Below, one piece after another: positions 26,732 through 34,717 of a stretch of 64,000 nucleotides of DNA (position 1 is the stretch's first letter; each line of letters opens with the position of its first letter). The translations under genes were made by a program, and so were the position numbers. This DNA comes from Streptococcus sp. HPH0090 (lineage in GTDB: Bacteria; Bacillota; Bacilli; Lactobacillales; Streptococcaceae): positions 52,829-116,828 of the forward strand of contig NZ_KE150466.1 in the NCBI RefSeq assembly GCF_000411475.1, in the 5' to 3' direction. A model generated the notes under the pieces. That model was given only the letters and a program-made list of their open reading frames with translations, made no database searches and was not told where the DNA came from.

Positions 26732-26990
26732 ATCCATATAAAGTTATCCACAAACTGTGAATAACCTTCAACCTTTTTTTTGGAAAAGATTTTCAAATTT
26801 TTCCAAAAAATCTTTCCAATCCAAGTTCATAGGATGTACAAGAGAATAAAGCCTATAAACCTTGTCCTAACAAGGTTTATAAAAGATTGATTTGTTTCCT
26901 ATTCTATAAATTTCGTCTCTCTTTTTCCTATTAAAATTACTAAGAGACAGTTGTTGTTGATACCTTTAGTTATCCACAGGTTGTGGATAA
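26730..26990. other. DnaA-box cluster in a gene-free region
   Basis: The stretch between the GH92 terminator and the next gene has no credible ORF. It holds consensus DnaA boxes TTATCCACA at 26744-26752 (+), TGTGAATAA at 26756-26764 (-), TTATCCACA at 26970-26978 (+) and TGTGGATAA at 26982-26990 (-), plus a near-box TTATCCATA at 26730. The boxes form two convergent pairs, each with a three-base gap. Between the pairs lie an AT-rich stretch and at least three imperfect or perfect dyads. No dnaA gene is nearby, so this is more likely a DnaA-titrating or regulatory cluster than oriC itself. Confidence 0.7.
26855..26880. repeat. Perfect 11-bp inverted repeat between the DnaA-box pairs
   Basis: ATAAACCTTGT and its complement are separated by CCTA. 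There is no T-run on either side, so it is not a normal terminator. It sits midway between the two DnaA-box palindromes. Confidence 0.6.
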
Positions 26991-27089
26991 TCCTTTTCTA
27001 AACCAACAAGCCCTATTCCCTATCTGTTAGCTATCTTTTACTTTTTTTATAGTAATTTCCAAATTTTGTTAGGCGCTTTCAAAAAATCA

Positions 27090-27098
27090 TGATATACT
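27090..27098 (+). promoter_or_regulatory. Extended -10 promoter of the APC permease gene
   Basis: TGATATACT lies 24 bp before the ATG. The upstream AGGCGCTTTCAAAA stretch only weakly resembles a cre site and was not called as one. Confidence 0.6.
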
Positions 27099-27122
27099 AA
27101 AATTATCAGAAAAGGAGACATT

Positions 27123-28571
27123 ATGAAAAAAGATCAACACCAACTTAATTGGCTGATGGTTTCTCTGATTGCTTTCAACATGGTTTGGGGGCTAGGAAAC
27201 GTCGTCAACAACTATTCTCAACAGGGAATTTCAGTCGTCGTATCTTGGGTTTTAATCCTCGCACTCTACTTTATCCCTTATTCTCTCATCGTTGGGCAAC
27301 TAGGTTCTACCTTTAAGGAGAGCGGAAGCGGTGTTAGTGACTGGGTTGAAAAAACATCAACCAAACGTCTCGCCTACTTTGCTGCTTGGACTTACTGGGT
27401 TGTTCACATTCCTTACCTCGCACAAAAACCACAAGGGATCCTTATTCCGCTTGGATGGGCCTTGCAAGGTAACGGACAATTTCTAAAACAAATTGACATC
27501 CACTGGATTGTTATTCTCTGCTTACTAATTTTTGGACTTTTCCTCTACCTTTCTACAAAAGGATTGGCAACTCTAAAAGTCATTGGTAGCTTGGCAGGAA
27601 GTGCTATGTTGGTTATGTCTCTACTCTTCGTGCTTTTGGCTGTCGGTCTGCCTTTCATTAAACCAGACATCCAGTTTGCGACACCACACATGGATCAACT
27701 AAGCACCTACATTCCAAACTTTGATTTTTCTTATTTTACAACAATCTCACTACTAGTCTTTGCAGTTGGTGGTTGTGAAAAAATTTCCCCATATGTCAAT
27801 CAAACCCGCAACCCTGCAAAAGAATTTCCAAAAGGTATGATTGTAATGGCCATCATGGTCGGTCTCTCTGCTATCCTCGGATCAGTTGCAATGGGAATGC
27901 TATTTGATGGCAATAATATCCCTGAAGACCTCATGCGTAATGGTGCTTATCAAGCCTTCCAAATGTTAGGAAATTCTTGGGGAGTTGGAAACCTCTTTGT
28001 CGTGATCTACGCTCTTACAAATATGGTCGGACAAATCGCGGCGCTTGCTTTCTCTATTGACGCACCATTACAAATCCTTCTCAATAACGCTGATGAAAAC
28101 TACATCCCAAGCTGGCTTCGAAAACGTACTGAAAAAGGTGTCCTCATTAACGGCTACCTCCTTACAGGCGTCCTCGTTAGTCTCATCATCATCCTTCCAA
28201 TTTTTGGTATTCAGGAAATTGACGGACTTGTAAAATGGATGACCAACCTCAATTCTATCGTGATGCCGATGCGTTACCTCTGGGTATTCCTTGCCTATAT
28301 GATGCTCAATCGCGCTTGGAAGACATACAAAAATGCCGAATACAAGTTTGTGAACAATCCTAAACTTGGCTTTGTTATCGGTACTTGGTGCTTCCTCTTC
28401 ACAGCCTTTGCTTGTATCCTTGGTATGGTTCCAAAAATTAACTACGCTGAGAATCCAACGGCTTGGCAATTCTCTCTTCTTACAAACATCTTGACTCCAA
28501 TTATTCTGATTGGATTAGGTGTGATTCTACCAGTACTTGCCAAAAAAGAACAAAAGAAACAAATCAAATAA
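27123..28571 (+). CDS. APC-superfamily amino acid permease
   Basis: A 482-residue polytopic protein with about twelve membrane helices, the first at residues ~12-32 ('LMVSLIAFNMVWGLGNVVNNY'). The helix-1 Gly-rich break and the later 'VFAVGGCEKISPYVNQTRNPAKEFPKGM' segment (about 215-240) match the APC family, near the glutamate/GABA antiporter-like branch. The substrate cannot be told from sequence. It follows the DnaA-box region, with AAAAGGAGA before ATG 27123, and ends in a bidirectional terminator shared with polA. Confidence 0.85.
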   Translation: MKKDQHQLNWLMVSLIAFNMVWGLGNVVNNYSQQGISVVVSWVLILALYFIPYSLIVGQLGSTFKESGSGVSDWVEKTSTKRLAYFAAWTYWVVHIPYLAQKPQGILIPLGWALQGNGQFLKQIDIHWIVILCLLIFGLFLYLSTKGLATLKVIGSLAGSAMLVMSLLFVLLAVGLPFIKPDIQFATPHMDQLSTYIPNFDFSYFTTISLLVFAVGGCEKISPYVNQTRNPAKEFPKGMIVMAIMVGLSAILGSVAMGMLFDGNNIPEDLMRNGAYQAFQMLGNSWGVGNLFVVIYALTNMVGQIAALAFSIDAPLQILLNNADENYIPSWLRKRTEKGVLINGYLLTGVLVSLIIILPIFGIQEIDGLVKWMTNLNSIVMPMRYLWVFLAYMMLNRAWKTYKNAEYKFVNNPKLGFVIGTWCFLFTAFACILGMVPKINYAENPTAWQFSLLTNILTPIILIGLGVILPVLAKKEQKKQIK

Positions 28572-28630
28572 TGCTACTACTAGCTAGATAAAATTGATTT
28601 TATCTTTGCTTGAAAGAATTTTCTCAGCAA

Positions 28631-28670
28631 AAATCCCCTTTGAACAGTAACGTTCAAGGGGATTTTTTTG
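28631..28670. terminator. Bidirectional terminator, permease/polA
   Basis: AAATCCCCTT and its complement, with GAAC/GTTC above a one-base bulge, then a T7 run on + and T-rich sequence on -. Confidence 0.9.
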
Positions 28671-28686
28671 TCTACTAATGTATTTT

Positions 28687-31320
28687 TTACTTAGCTTCAT
28701 ACCAAGTCACGCCTTCATTCTCATCAGCAATCAATGGAACACTCAGTTGAATTGCTTCTTCCATGGTTTGTTTGACGAGTTTTTTGATAGCAGCTAATTC
28801 TGACTTAGGCACTTCAAGAACAATTTCATCGTGCACTTGTAACAGCATCTTGGTCTGATAACCACCTGCAACCAAGGCTTTATCCAGCTGAATCATAGCA
28901 ATTTTGAGAATATCTGCAGCCGATCCTTGGATAGGTGAATTGATCGCTGTACGTTCTGCAAAACCACGAATGTTAAAGTTGCGCGAATTAATATCTGGTA
29001 ACTCACGACGACGTTTGAAGAGAGTCTCCACATAACCCTTATCACGCGCCTCACGAACCACTTCATCCATGTAGTTTTTAATACCTGGGAAGCGTTCAAA
29101 GTAGGTATCGATGTAAGCCTTCGCTTCTTTACGGCTGATACCTAGATTATTCGATAAACCAAAGTCTGAAATTCCGTAGACCACTCCGAAGTTTACAGCC
29201 TTGGCATTGCGACGGTCGTTTGGAGTTACATCCTCAGGACGTTCAATTCCAAAGACCCGCATAGCTGTTGAGGTATGGATATCCGCTCCTTCTTGGAAGG
29301 CCTTGATTAAGTGTTCATCCTTAGAGATATGCGCCAAAACTCGTAGTTCAATCTGTGAGTAGTCAGAGCTGAGAAGTACGCTATCTTCCCACTCTGGCAC
29401 AAAAGCCTTTCGGATAAGGCGCCCCTGCTCCAACCGAACAGGAATATTTTGCAAGTTTGGATCCACACTAGACAGACGACCTGTCTGAGTCAAATCTTGC
29501 ACATAGCGCGTGTGAATCTTGCCATCCGCTAAAATCCAGTCCTGTAAGCCAATCACATAAGTGGATTGAATCTTAGCAATCTGACGGTAATCGAGAATTT
29601 TCTTGACGATTGGTGCAATAGGAGCTAGGCGCTCCAAGACATCTACTGCTGTCGAGTAACCTGTCTTGGTTTTCTTGGTGTATTCGAGTGGGAGCCCTAA
29701 CTTTTCGAAAAGCAATTCCCCCAGCTGTTTCGGTGAGTTGATATTAAACTCTTCACCAGCCAGCTCATAAATCTCTTGCGTCAACTTTTCGATGACCCGC
29801 TCATTTTCCGCTTGCATCTCCATTAAGGTTTCTTTTTTAACCTTAATCCCAGCGATTTCCATCTTAGCAAGGACAAAGGCTAGAGGTTGCTCCATGTCAT
29901 AAAGAAGGTCCAATTGTCCGTTTTCGCTTAATTTTTCAAGTAAGACAGGCTCCGTCTCAACCAATACAGCAACCTTACGAGCCAAGTGTTCCAAGAATTT
30001 CTCTCGCTCTGGGATAGCTTTTTTGACACCTTTACCGTAGAAGGTTTCATCATCGACCAGGTAAGTTTGGCCATAGAGACTAGCAATGGTTGAAATTTCA
30101 TTATTCTCGACTGTTGATAGGAGATATTTTGCTAGGCGGCTGTCAAAAGCAGGAGCCTGCAAATTCAAACCAAAGCGATTTAAGAGAACTTTTACTTTCT
30201 TAAAGTCATACACTTTCAGAGGTGTTTTTTCTAGAAAATCCTTTAGAATCGGATCCTGCAGAAGTTCTAACTTATCTGTAGCGTAGAGTTTGTCTCCACA
30301 AGACCAAGCAAAGCCAATCAAGTCATCAGTATGGTAATTTTCACCAAAAAGTTCAAAGTGGAAGATAGAGTCGGCACTCAGCATATCTTGACTCACTTTA
30401 TCCACCATAGTGAAATTCAAAGTCTCAGCTTGGTTAGTCTGAGAAGCATTCAAGGCTTGCTTGAGCTGTTTAAAGCCCATCTCATCGTAGAATTTCCCAA
30501 GATTTTCCACATTTGGTCCACTATAGACCAAATCATCTAGACCTATCTCGATTGGCGCTTTCGTGTCGATGGTCGCTAGTGTTTTAGACAGAAAGGCTTG
30601 ATCCTTGTCATTGACAAGATTTTCCTTCATCTTGGAAGCCTTCATACCATCAATATTTTCATAAATACCTTCAAGAGACCCATGTTCTAACAAGAGCTTA
30701 ATACCAGTCTTTTCACCAATCTTAGTTACACCAGGGATATTATCTGACTTATCCCCCATGAGAGCCTTAAGATCAATAAATTGAGCTGGTGTGATTCCCA
30801 TCTTTTCCATGAGGTATTCTGGAGTAAAGGCCTCAAACTCAGCCACACCTTTTTTGGAAATCTCAACCACGGTATGCTCATCTGTCAACTGGATCAAGTC
30901 CTTGTCTCCACTGACTATAGTTACATCAAAAGATTCCTTTTCAGCCAAGCGTCCCAGGGTACCAATGATATCATCAGCCTCATACTGGGCTAATTCATAG
31001 TGGCGAATCCCAAGATGATCTAGCAACTCACGAATGAAGGGAAATTGCTCACGAAACTCATCCGGAGTCTTGGCACGACCACCCTTATAATCAGCATACA
31101 TCTCTGTACGGAAAGTCGTTTTCCCCGCATCAAAAGCAACCAAAATATGACTCGGTTGGACACGCTCCAGTAGGTGATTTAGCATCAGATGAAATCCGTA
31201 GATTGCATTGGTATGTAGTCCATTGTCATTTTTAAAACGATCCAGTTGCTGGTAAAGTGCAAAAAATGCTCGAAAAGCAACTGAAGAACCGTCAATTAAT
31301 AATAATTTTTTCTTGTCCAT
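28687..31320 (-). CDS. polA: DNA polymerase I
   Basis: ATG 31320 gives 877 residues, the pneumococcal PolA length; the longer frame to 31356 is not supported. Order: 5'-3' exonuclease domain (1-~290; 'LLLIDGSSVAFRAFFAL', 'VSGDKDLIQL', 'LMGDKSDNIPGVTKIGEKT'), a degenerate 3'-5' exonuclease region, and the polymerase domain with motif A 'LLSSDYSQIELRVLAH', motif B 'RRNAKAVNFGVVYGIS' and motif C 'LQVHDEIVLEV'. It repairs DNA and removes RNA primers. A TATAAT box ends only about seven bases before the ATG, so either the message is nearly leaderless or the real promoter is upstream of the cbpD-like gene. Confidence 0.96.
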   Translation of the reverse strand: MDKKKLLLIDGSSVAFRAFFALYQQLDRFKNDNGLHTNAIYGFHLMLNHLLERVQPSHILVAFDAGKTTFRTEMYADYKGGRAKTPDEFREQFPFIRELLDHLGIRHYELAQYEADDIIGTLGRLAEKESFDVTIVSGDKDLIQLTDEHTVVEISKKGVAEFEAFTPEYLMEKMGITPAQFIDLKALMGDKSDNIPGVTKIGEKTGIKLLLEHGSLEGIYENIDGMKASKMKENLVNDKDQAFLSKTLATIDTKAPIEIGLDDLVYSGPNVENLGKFYDEMGFKQLKQALNASQTNQAETLNFTMVDKVSQDMLSADSIFHFELFGENYHTDDLIGFAWSCGDKLYATDKLELLQDPILKDFLEKTPLKVYDFKKVKVLLNRFGLNLQAPAFDSRLAKYLLSTVENNEISTIASLYGQTYLVDDETFYGKGVKKAIPEREKFLEHLARKVAVLVETEPVLLEKLSENGQLDLLYDMEQPLAFVLAKMEIAGIKVKKETLMEMQAENERVIEKLTQEIYELAGEEFNINSPKQLGELLFEKLGLPLEYTKKTKTGYSTAVDVLERLAPIAPIVKKILDYRQIAKIQSTYVIGLQDWILADGKIHTRYVQDLTQTGRLSSVDPNLQNIPVRLEQGRLIRKAFVPEWEDSVLLSSDYSQIELRVLAHISKDEHLIKAFQEGADIHTSTAMRVFGIERPEDVTPNDRRNAKAVNFGVVYGISDFGLSNNLGISRKEAKAYIDTYFERFPGIKNYMDEVVREARDKGYVETLFKRRRELPDINSRNFNIRGFAERTAINSPIQGSAADILKIAMIQLDKALVAGGYQTKMLLQVHDEIVLEVPKSELAAIKKLVKQTMEEAIQLSVPLIADENEGVTWYEAK

Positions 31321-31384
31321 ACACTCATTATAAAGGAAAGCAGGGAAAAATACCATTAGGAAGAGCCCGAATGCTGAATAACAC

Positions 31385-32506
31385 TTATGATGCTGGATTT
31401 TCTACTCGCGCACCATTACTGTCAACTTGGAACCCATCGATAGTCGTGTCTACCGCCAATTCTCCTGATGCGTTTACGTAATAATATTTCCCTGAAACCT
31501 GGAACCACTGACTAGCCTTCATAGCACCTGAGCTTTCGAGGTAATACCAAATGCCCTTATCCTTTAACCATCCCGTCTGCATTTCTCCAGATGATTTCAA
31601 GTAGTACCACTTAGATCCGTCTTTTAGCCATCCTGTTCTCATGGCACCACTTGTTTGGAAATAGTACCAACTTCCGTCTATCTTTTTCCAACCAAGAGCT
31701 ACTTTCCCACTTTCATAGTGGTACCAAGTTGTTCCCTGTTTTTCCCATCCATTCTTTGAACTTGCTGTTTTAGCTAGCTGGACATATCTGCGATTCCCAG
31801 TTCGGGATAGATAACTAATCCATTTGTAGCCATCCTTCTCAAGCGTTTGATCGTAATGAACACTTTCTCCAGGGTAGTAATAATCCACAATTTCAGCTGC
31901 TTGTGATGGCTGGTTCATAATGGCAGCTTTTTCTGTAAAAACATGAGTTCCACTAGATACTAAAGTTGACTGATGATTCCCTGTGCTAGCCTGTCCGACA
32001 TCTTTAAAATGAATGAAACCAGACATAGAGCTTGCCTTCACAATTCGACGATTGTACTTCTCTCTAACGCCATAATTGTACTCCTCAATTTCAATCATAT
32101 CACCAAAAACATTAGAAACCCATGCAACGTGGCCATAGTCTCCGCTTCCATCCCAGGCAATCGAACCAATTGTTGGAGTCTTGTCCACACGATAACCTTC
32201 TCGTTTAGCACGATAACCCCAATCCTTAGCATTCCCGTACGCAGCTGGCAACTCAAAACCATTTACACTACTGAGTCGGAAGGCAGCAAATGAAGTACAC
32301 TGTCTAGAGTATAGACGCCATTTATCAATTTCCTGATTTCCATTTTTATAATAATAGGGATAATCGTCTCCACGCGCCAGTGAGCCACTATTTACCTGAT
32401 TAGCATGAACAGCTCCTCCACCAAACAAAAAAGCACCCGCTAGCAATAGTGAAGCTGTTCCCACCGTCGTTTTCTTTAGAAAAGTTCCCTTTTTACTATC
32501 TGTCAT
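31385..32506 (-). CDS. cbpD: CbpD-like choline-binding murein hydrolase
   Basis: A 373-residue secreted protein: signal peptide (1-~36, 'ASLLLAGAFLFGGGAVHA'), CHAP amidase/peptidase domain (~48-165; catalytic Cys in 'YSRQCTSFAAFRL', His in 'GHVAWVSN'), a single SH3b domain (~175-245; 'YYYPGESVHYDQTLEKDGYKWISYL'), and about five choline-binding repeats (~250-350; 'GWLKDGSKWYYLKSSGEMQT' type). Sequence is close to pneumococcal CbpD, the competence-induced fratricide lysin, but that protein has two SH3b domains. A ComX-box-like 8-mer lies 49 bp upstream. The choline-binding repeats imply choline-decorated teichoic acids, a mitis-group trait. No terminator is seen before polA. Confidence 0.88.
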   Translation of the reverse strand: MTDSKKGTFLKKTTVGTASLLLAGAFLFGGGAVHANQVNSGSLARGDDYPYYYKNGNQEIDKWRLYSRQCTSFAAFRLSSVNGFELPAAYGNAKDWGYRAKREGYRVDKTPTIGSIAWDGSGDYGHVAWVSNVFGDMIEIEEYNYGVREKYNRRIVKASSMSGFIHFKDVGQASTGNHQSTLVSSGTHVFTEKAAIMNQPSQAAEIVDYYYPGESVHYDQTLEKDGYKWISYLSRTGNRRYVQLAKTASSKNGWEKQGTTWYHYESGKVALGWKKIDGSWYYFQTSGAMRTGWLKDGSKWYYLKSSGEMQTGWLKDKGIWYYLESSGAMKASQWFQVSGKYYYVNASGELAVDTTIDGFQVDSNGARVENPAS

Positions 32507-32554
32507 TCATTCTCCTTCGAATAGATAAATTTTTGAGGTTGACCTCACTTATAT

Positions 32555-32562
32555 CATTCGAA
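32555..32562 (-). promoter_or_regulatory. Candidate ComX box of the cbpD-like gene
   Basis: On the minus strand TTCGAATG differs from the ComX box TACGAATA at two positions. It lies where a -10-like com box would be expected. Confidence 0.4.
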
Positions 32563-32571
32563 AGAAAAAGA

Positions 32572-32598
32572 AAAAAGTGAGAATACTCTCACTTTCAA
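32572..32598 (-). terminator. Terminator after the gdpP-rplI-dnaB-veg operon
   Basis: A nine-bp stem (AAAGTGAGA/TCTCACTTT) with a four-base loop, then TTTTTTC on the minus strand. Confidence 0.85.
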
Positions 32599-32600
32599 CC

Positions 32601-32867
32601 TTAATCCAAATAGTGAATCAAATTCTTTTCTGTTAAAATATCTGAATACGTGAAGGATTCAACATAAACATTGGCTTGTTTGTCTCCTTCAACATTTCCA
32701 AATTCAACGATAAAGAGTGATGGATAAACTTCAATGAGTCTTCCTAAGCGATTCTTTTGGCGTTTACGACCATTTTCTAAGGTCATTTCCACTACTTGTC
32801 CTTCATGCGTCTTGATTTCTTCCTTGATTTTTTTCATCTTGGCTACATCTGTAAATGCATCTGTCAT
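32601..32867 (-). CDS. Veg-family small protein
   Basis: An 88-residue protein of the Veg family ('DVAKMKKIKEEIKTHEGQVVEMTLENGRKRQKNRLGRLIEVYPSLFIVEF' spans the conserved core), an SH3-like beta-barrel fold. In Bacillus, Veg stimulates biofilm gene expression; in streptococci the role is unknown. The ATG overlaps the dnaB stop by four bases (ATGA), so it is the last gene of the gdpP-rplI-dnaB operon, before a terminator. Confidence 0.88.
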   Translation of the reverse strand: MTDAFTDVAKMKKIKEEIKTHEGQVVEMTLENGRKRQKNRLGRLIEVYPSLFIVEFGNVEGDKQANVYVESFTYSDILTEKNLIHYLD

Positions 32868-34222
32868 CTTTGTTCCTCTCTCTTCGAAATGCTTGAAAAC
32901 TTGTTATACTCTTTTTGGAAAATCAATTCTACCGTTCCACGTGCACCGCTACGGTTTTTCTCGATAATCACTTCTACTTTGTTATTAGGAAGACCTTCCT
33001 CTTCTTCGCCACCACGCTCGTAATAGTCATCACGATAAAGAAAGGCTACGATATCCGCATCCTGCTCGATAGATCCAGACTCACGAATATCTGATAATAC
33101 CGGTCTTTTATCTTGACGTTGTTCAACACTACGTGACAACTGACTTAGCGCGATAACAGGCACCTTCAATTCCTTCGCCAGAATTTTCAACTGACGTGAA
33201 ATCTCTGAAACCTCTTGTTGACGATTTTCACGACCAGTCCCTGTAATTAGCTGCAGGTAGTCAATCAAGATCAATCCAAGATTGCCTGTTTCCTGAGCCA
33301 ATTTTCTGGCGCGTGATCGAATCTCTGTAATTCGAATCCCGGGTGTATCGTCGATATAAATGCTTGCTTTAGCAAGATTCCCCTGAGCAATGGTGTACTT
33401 ACGCCATTCTTCCTCACTGAGTTGCCCTGTACGAATCGAGTGAGATTCTACTAATCCTTCAGCAGCCAACATACGGTCGACTAGACTCTCAGCACCCATT
33501 TCGAGAGAGAAAATTGCAACAGTCTTGTCTAGCTTAGTTCCAATATTTTGAGCAATATTCAAGGCAAAGGCAGTCTTACCAACCGCAGGTCGAGCAGCAA
33601 GAATAATCAACTCCTCCTCGTGCAACCCAGTTGTCATATGATCCAAATCTTGATAACCAGTTGCAATCCCTGTAATATCAGAAGTTTGTTGTGAACGAGC
33701 TTCTAGGTTCCCAAAGTTAAGGTTTAGAATGTCTCGAATATTTCTAAACCCACTACGATTGGCATTCTCGCTGACATCAATCAAGCCTTTTTCTGCACGC
33801 GCAATGATTTCATCTACTGGACTAGAGGCTTCATAAGCTTGATTGACTGATTCCGTCAACTTGGCAATCAAGCGACGAAGCATGGCTTTCTCTGCTACAA
33901 TCTTTGCATAGTACTCTGCATTAGCAGAAGTCGGTACAGAGTTGATAATTTCAACAAGGTAGGATAGACCACCAATATTTTGCAAATCACCTTGATTGTC
34001 TAAAATCGTGCGAACAGTTGTTGCATCAATGGCTTCGCCACGATCTGACAAATCAACCATGGCCTGAAAAATCAAACGGTGAGCATACTTAAAGAAGTCT
34101 CGAGAGTCAATATATTCTCGAACAAACACGAGTTTACTCTCATCGATAAATATAGCTCCCAATACTGATTGTTCTGCCAAGATATCCTGGGGCTGAACTC
34201 GTAGTTCCTCTACTTCTGCCAT
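32864..34222 (-). CDS. dnaB: Replicative DNA helicase (DnaB/DnaC)
   Basis: A 452-residue RecA-type hexameric helicase, called dnaC in Bacillus nomenclature. The N-terminal domain (to ~150: 'PQDILAEQSVLGAIFIDE') is followed by the linker and ATPase. Walker A is 'ARPAVGKTAFALN' (about 210-222), Walker B 'LGLILIDYLQLI' and the arginine-finger region 'RESGSIEQDADIVAFLYRDDYY'. It unwinds the fork at replication. It starts 42 bp after rplI. Confidence 0.96.
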   Translation of the reverse strand: MAEVEELRVQPQDILAEQSVLGAIFIDESKLVFVREYIDSRDFFKYAHRLIFQAMVDLSDRGEAIDATTVRTILDNQGDLQNIGGLSYLVEIINSVPTSANAEYYAKIVAEKAMLRRLIAKLTESVNQAYEASSPVDEIIARAEKGLIDVSENANRSGFRNIRDILNLNFGNLEARSQQTSDITGIATGYQDLDHMTTGLHEEELIILAARPAVGKTAFALNIAQNIGTKLDKTVAIFSLEMGAESLVDRMLAAEGLVESHSIRTGQLSEEEWRKYTIAQGNLAKASIYIDDTPGIRITEIRSRARKLAQETGNLGLILIDYLQLITGTGRENRQQEVSEISRQLKILAKELKVPVIALSQLSRSVEQRQDKRPVLSDIRESGSIEQDADIVAFLYRDDYYERGGEEEEGLPNNKVEVIIEKNRSGARGTVELIFQKEYNKFSSISKREEQR

Positions 34223-34264
34223 CAGATTTTCCTTCCTTTTACAACATAATTACTCAAATCTAGA

Positions 34265-34717
34265 CTAGCCTTCTTTTACACGAAGATTAATGACGCCAGT
34301 TACATCCTGATAAATTTTTACAGGAACATCAATCAAGCCAACCGCACGAATTGGAGATTGGACTTGAATATGGCGTTTATCAATTTTAATTCCAAATTGT
34401 TTTTGAAGCTCTTCCGCAATTTTCTTGCTTGTAATTGAACCAAAAGTTCTTCCATCTGGACCAACTTTTTCAACAAACTCAACAATTGTTTCTTCTGCTT
34501 CAAGTTTCGCCTTAATTTCTTGTGCTTCTGCAAGAAGTTGAGCATGCGCTTTTTCTTCAGATTTTTGCTTACCACGCAACTCGCCAATTGCTTGAGAAGT
34601 CGCTTCTTTAGCAAGATTTTTCTTAATCAAAAAGTTTTGTGCATAACCTGTTGGCACTTCCTTGATTTCGCCTTTTTTTCCTTTTCCTTTTACATCTGCT
34701 AAAAAGATTACTTTCAT
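34265..34717 (-). CDS. rplI: 50S ribosomal protein L9
   Basis: A 150-residue L9: the N-terminal rRNA-binding domain ('[30 protein letters not shown]'), a long connecting helix (~50-75) and the C-terminal domain ('[25 protein letters not shown]'). The ATG overlaps the gdpP stop (ATGA), giving tight coupling of c-di-AMP turnover, L9 and the helicase gene, an order conserved in Firmicutes. Confidence 0.97.
   Translation of the reverse strand: MKVIFLADVKGKGKKGEIKEVPTGYAQNFLIKKNLAKEATSQAIGELRGKQKSEEKAHAQLLAEAQEIKAKLEAEETIVEFVEKVGPDGRTFGSITSKKIAEELQKQFGIKIDKRHIQVQSPIRAVGLIDVPVKIYQDVTGVINLRVKEG

Noticed and set aside
27066..27083. cre site upstream of the APC permease
   Set aside because: The GGCGCTTTCAA stretch misses at least three consensus positions in either orientation.
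26694..27122. DnaA-box region as the chromosomal origin oriC
   Set aside because: No dnaA, dnaN or parB gene is adjacent, and comDE at the right edge points to the origin lying outside the window. Reported as a DnaA-box cluster instead.
28068..28469. 133-residue minus ORF opposite the APC permease
   Set aside because: Composition is the complement of a transmembrane gene; no start signals and the permease on + is intact.
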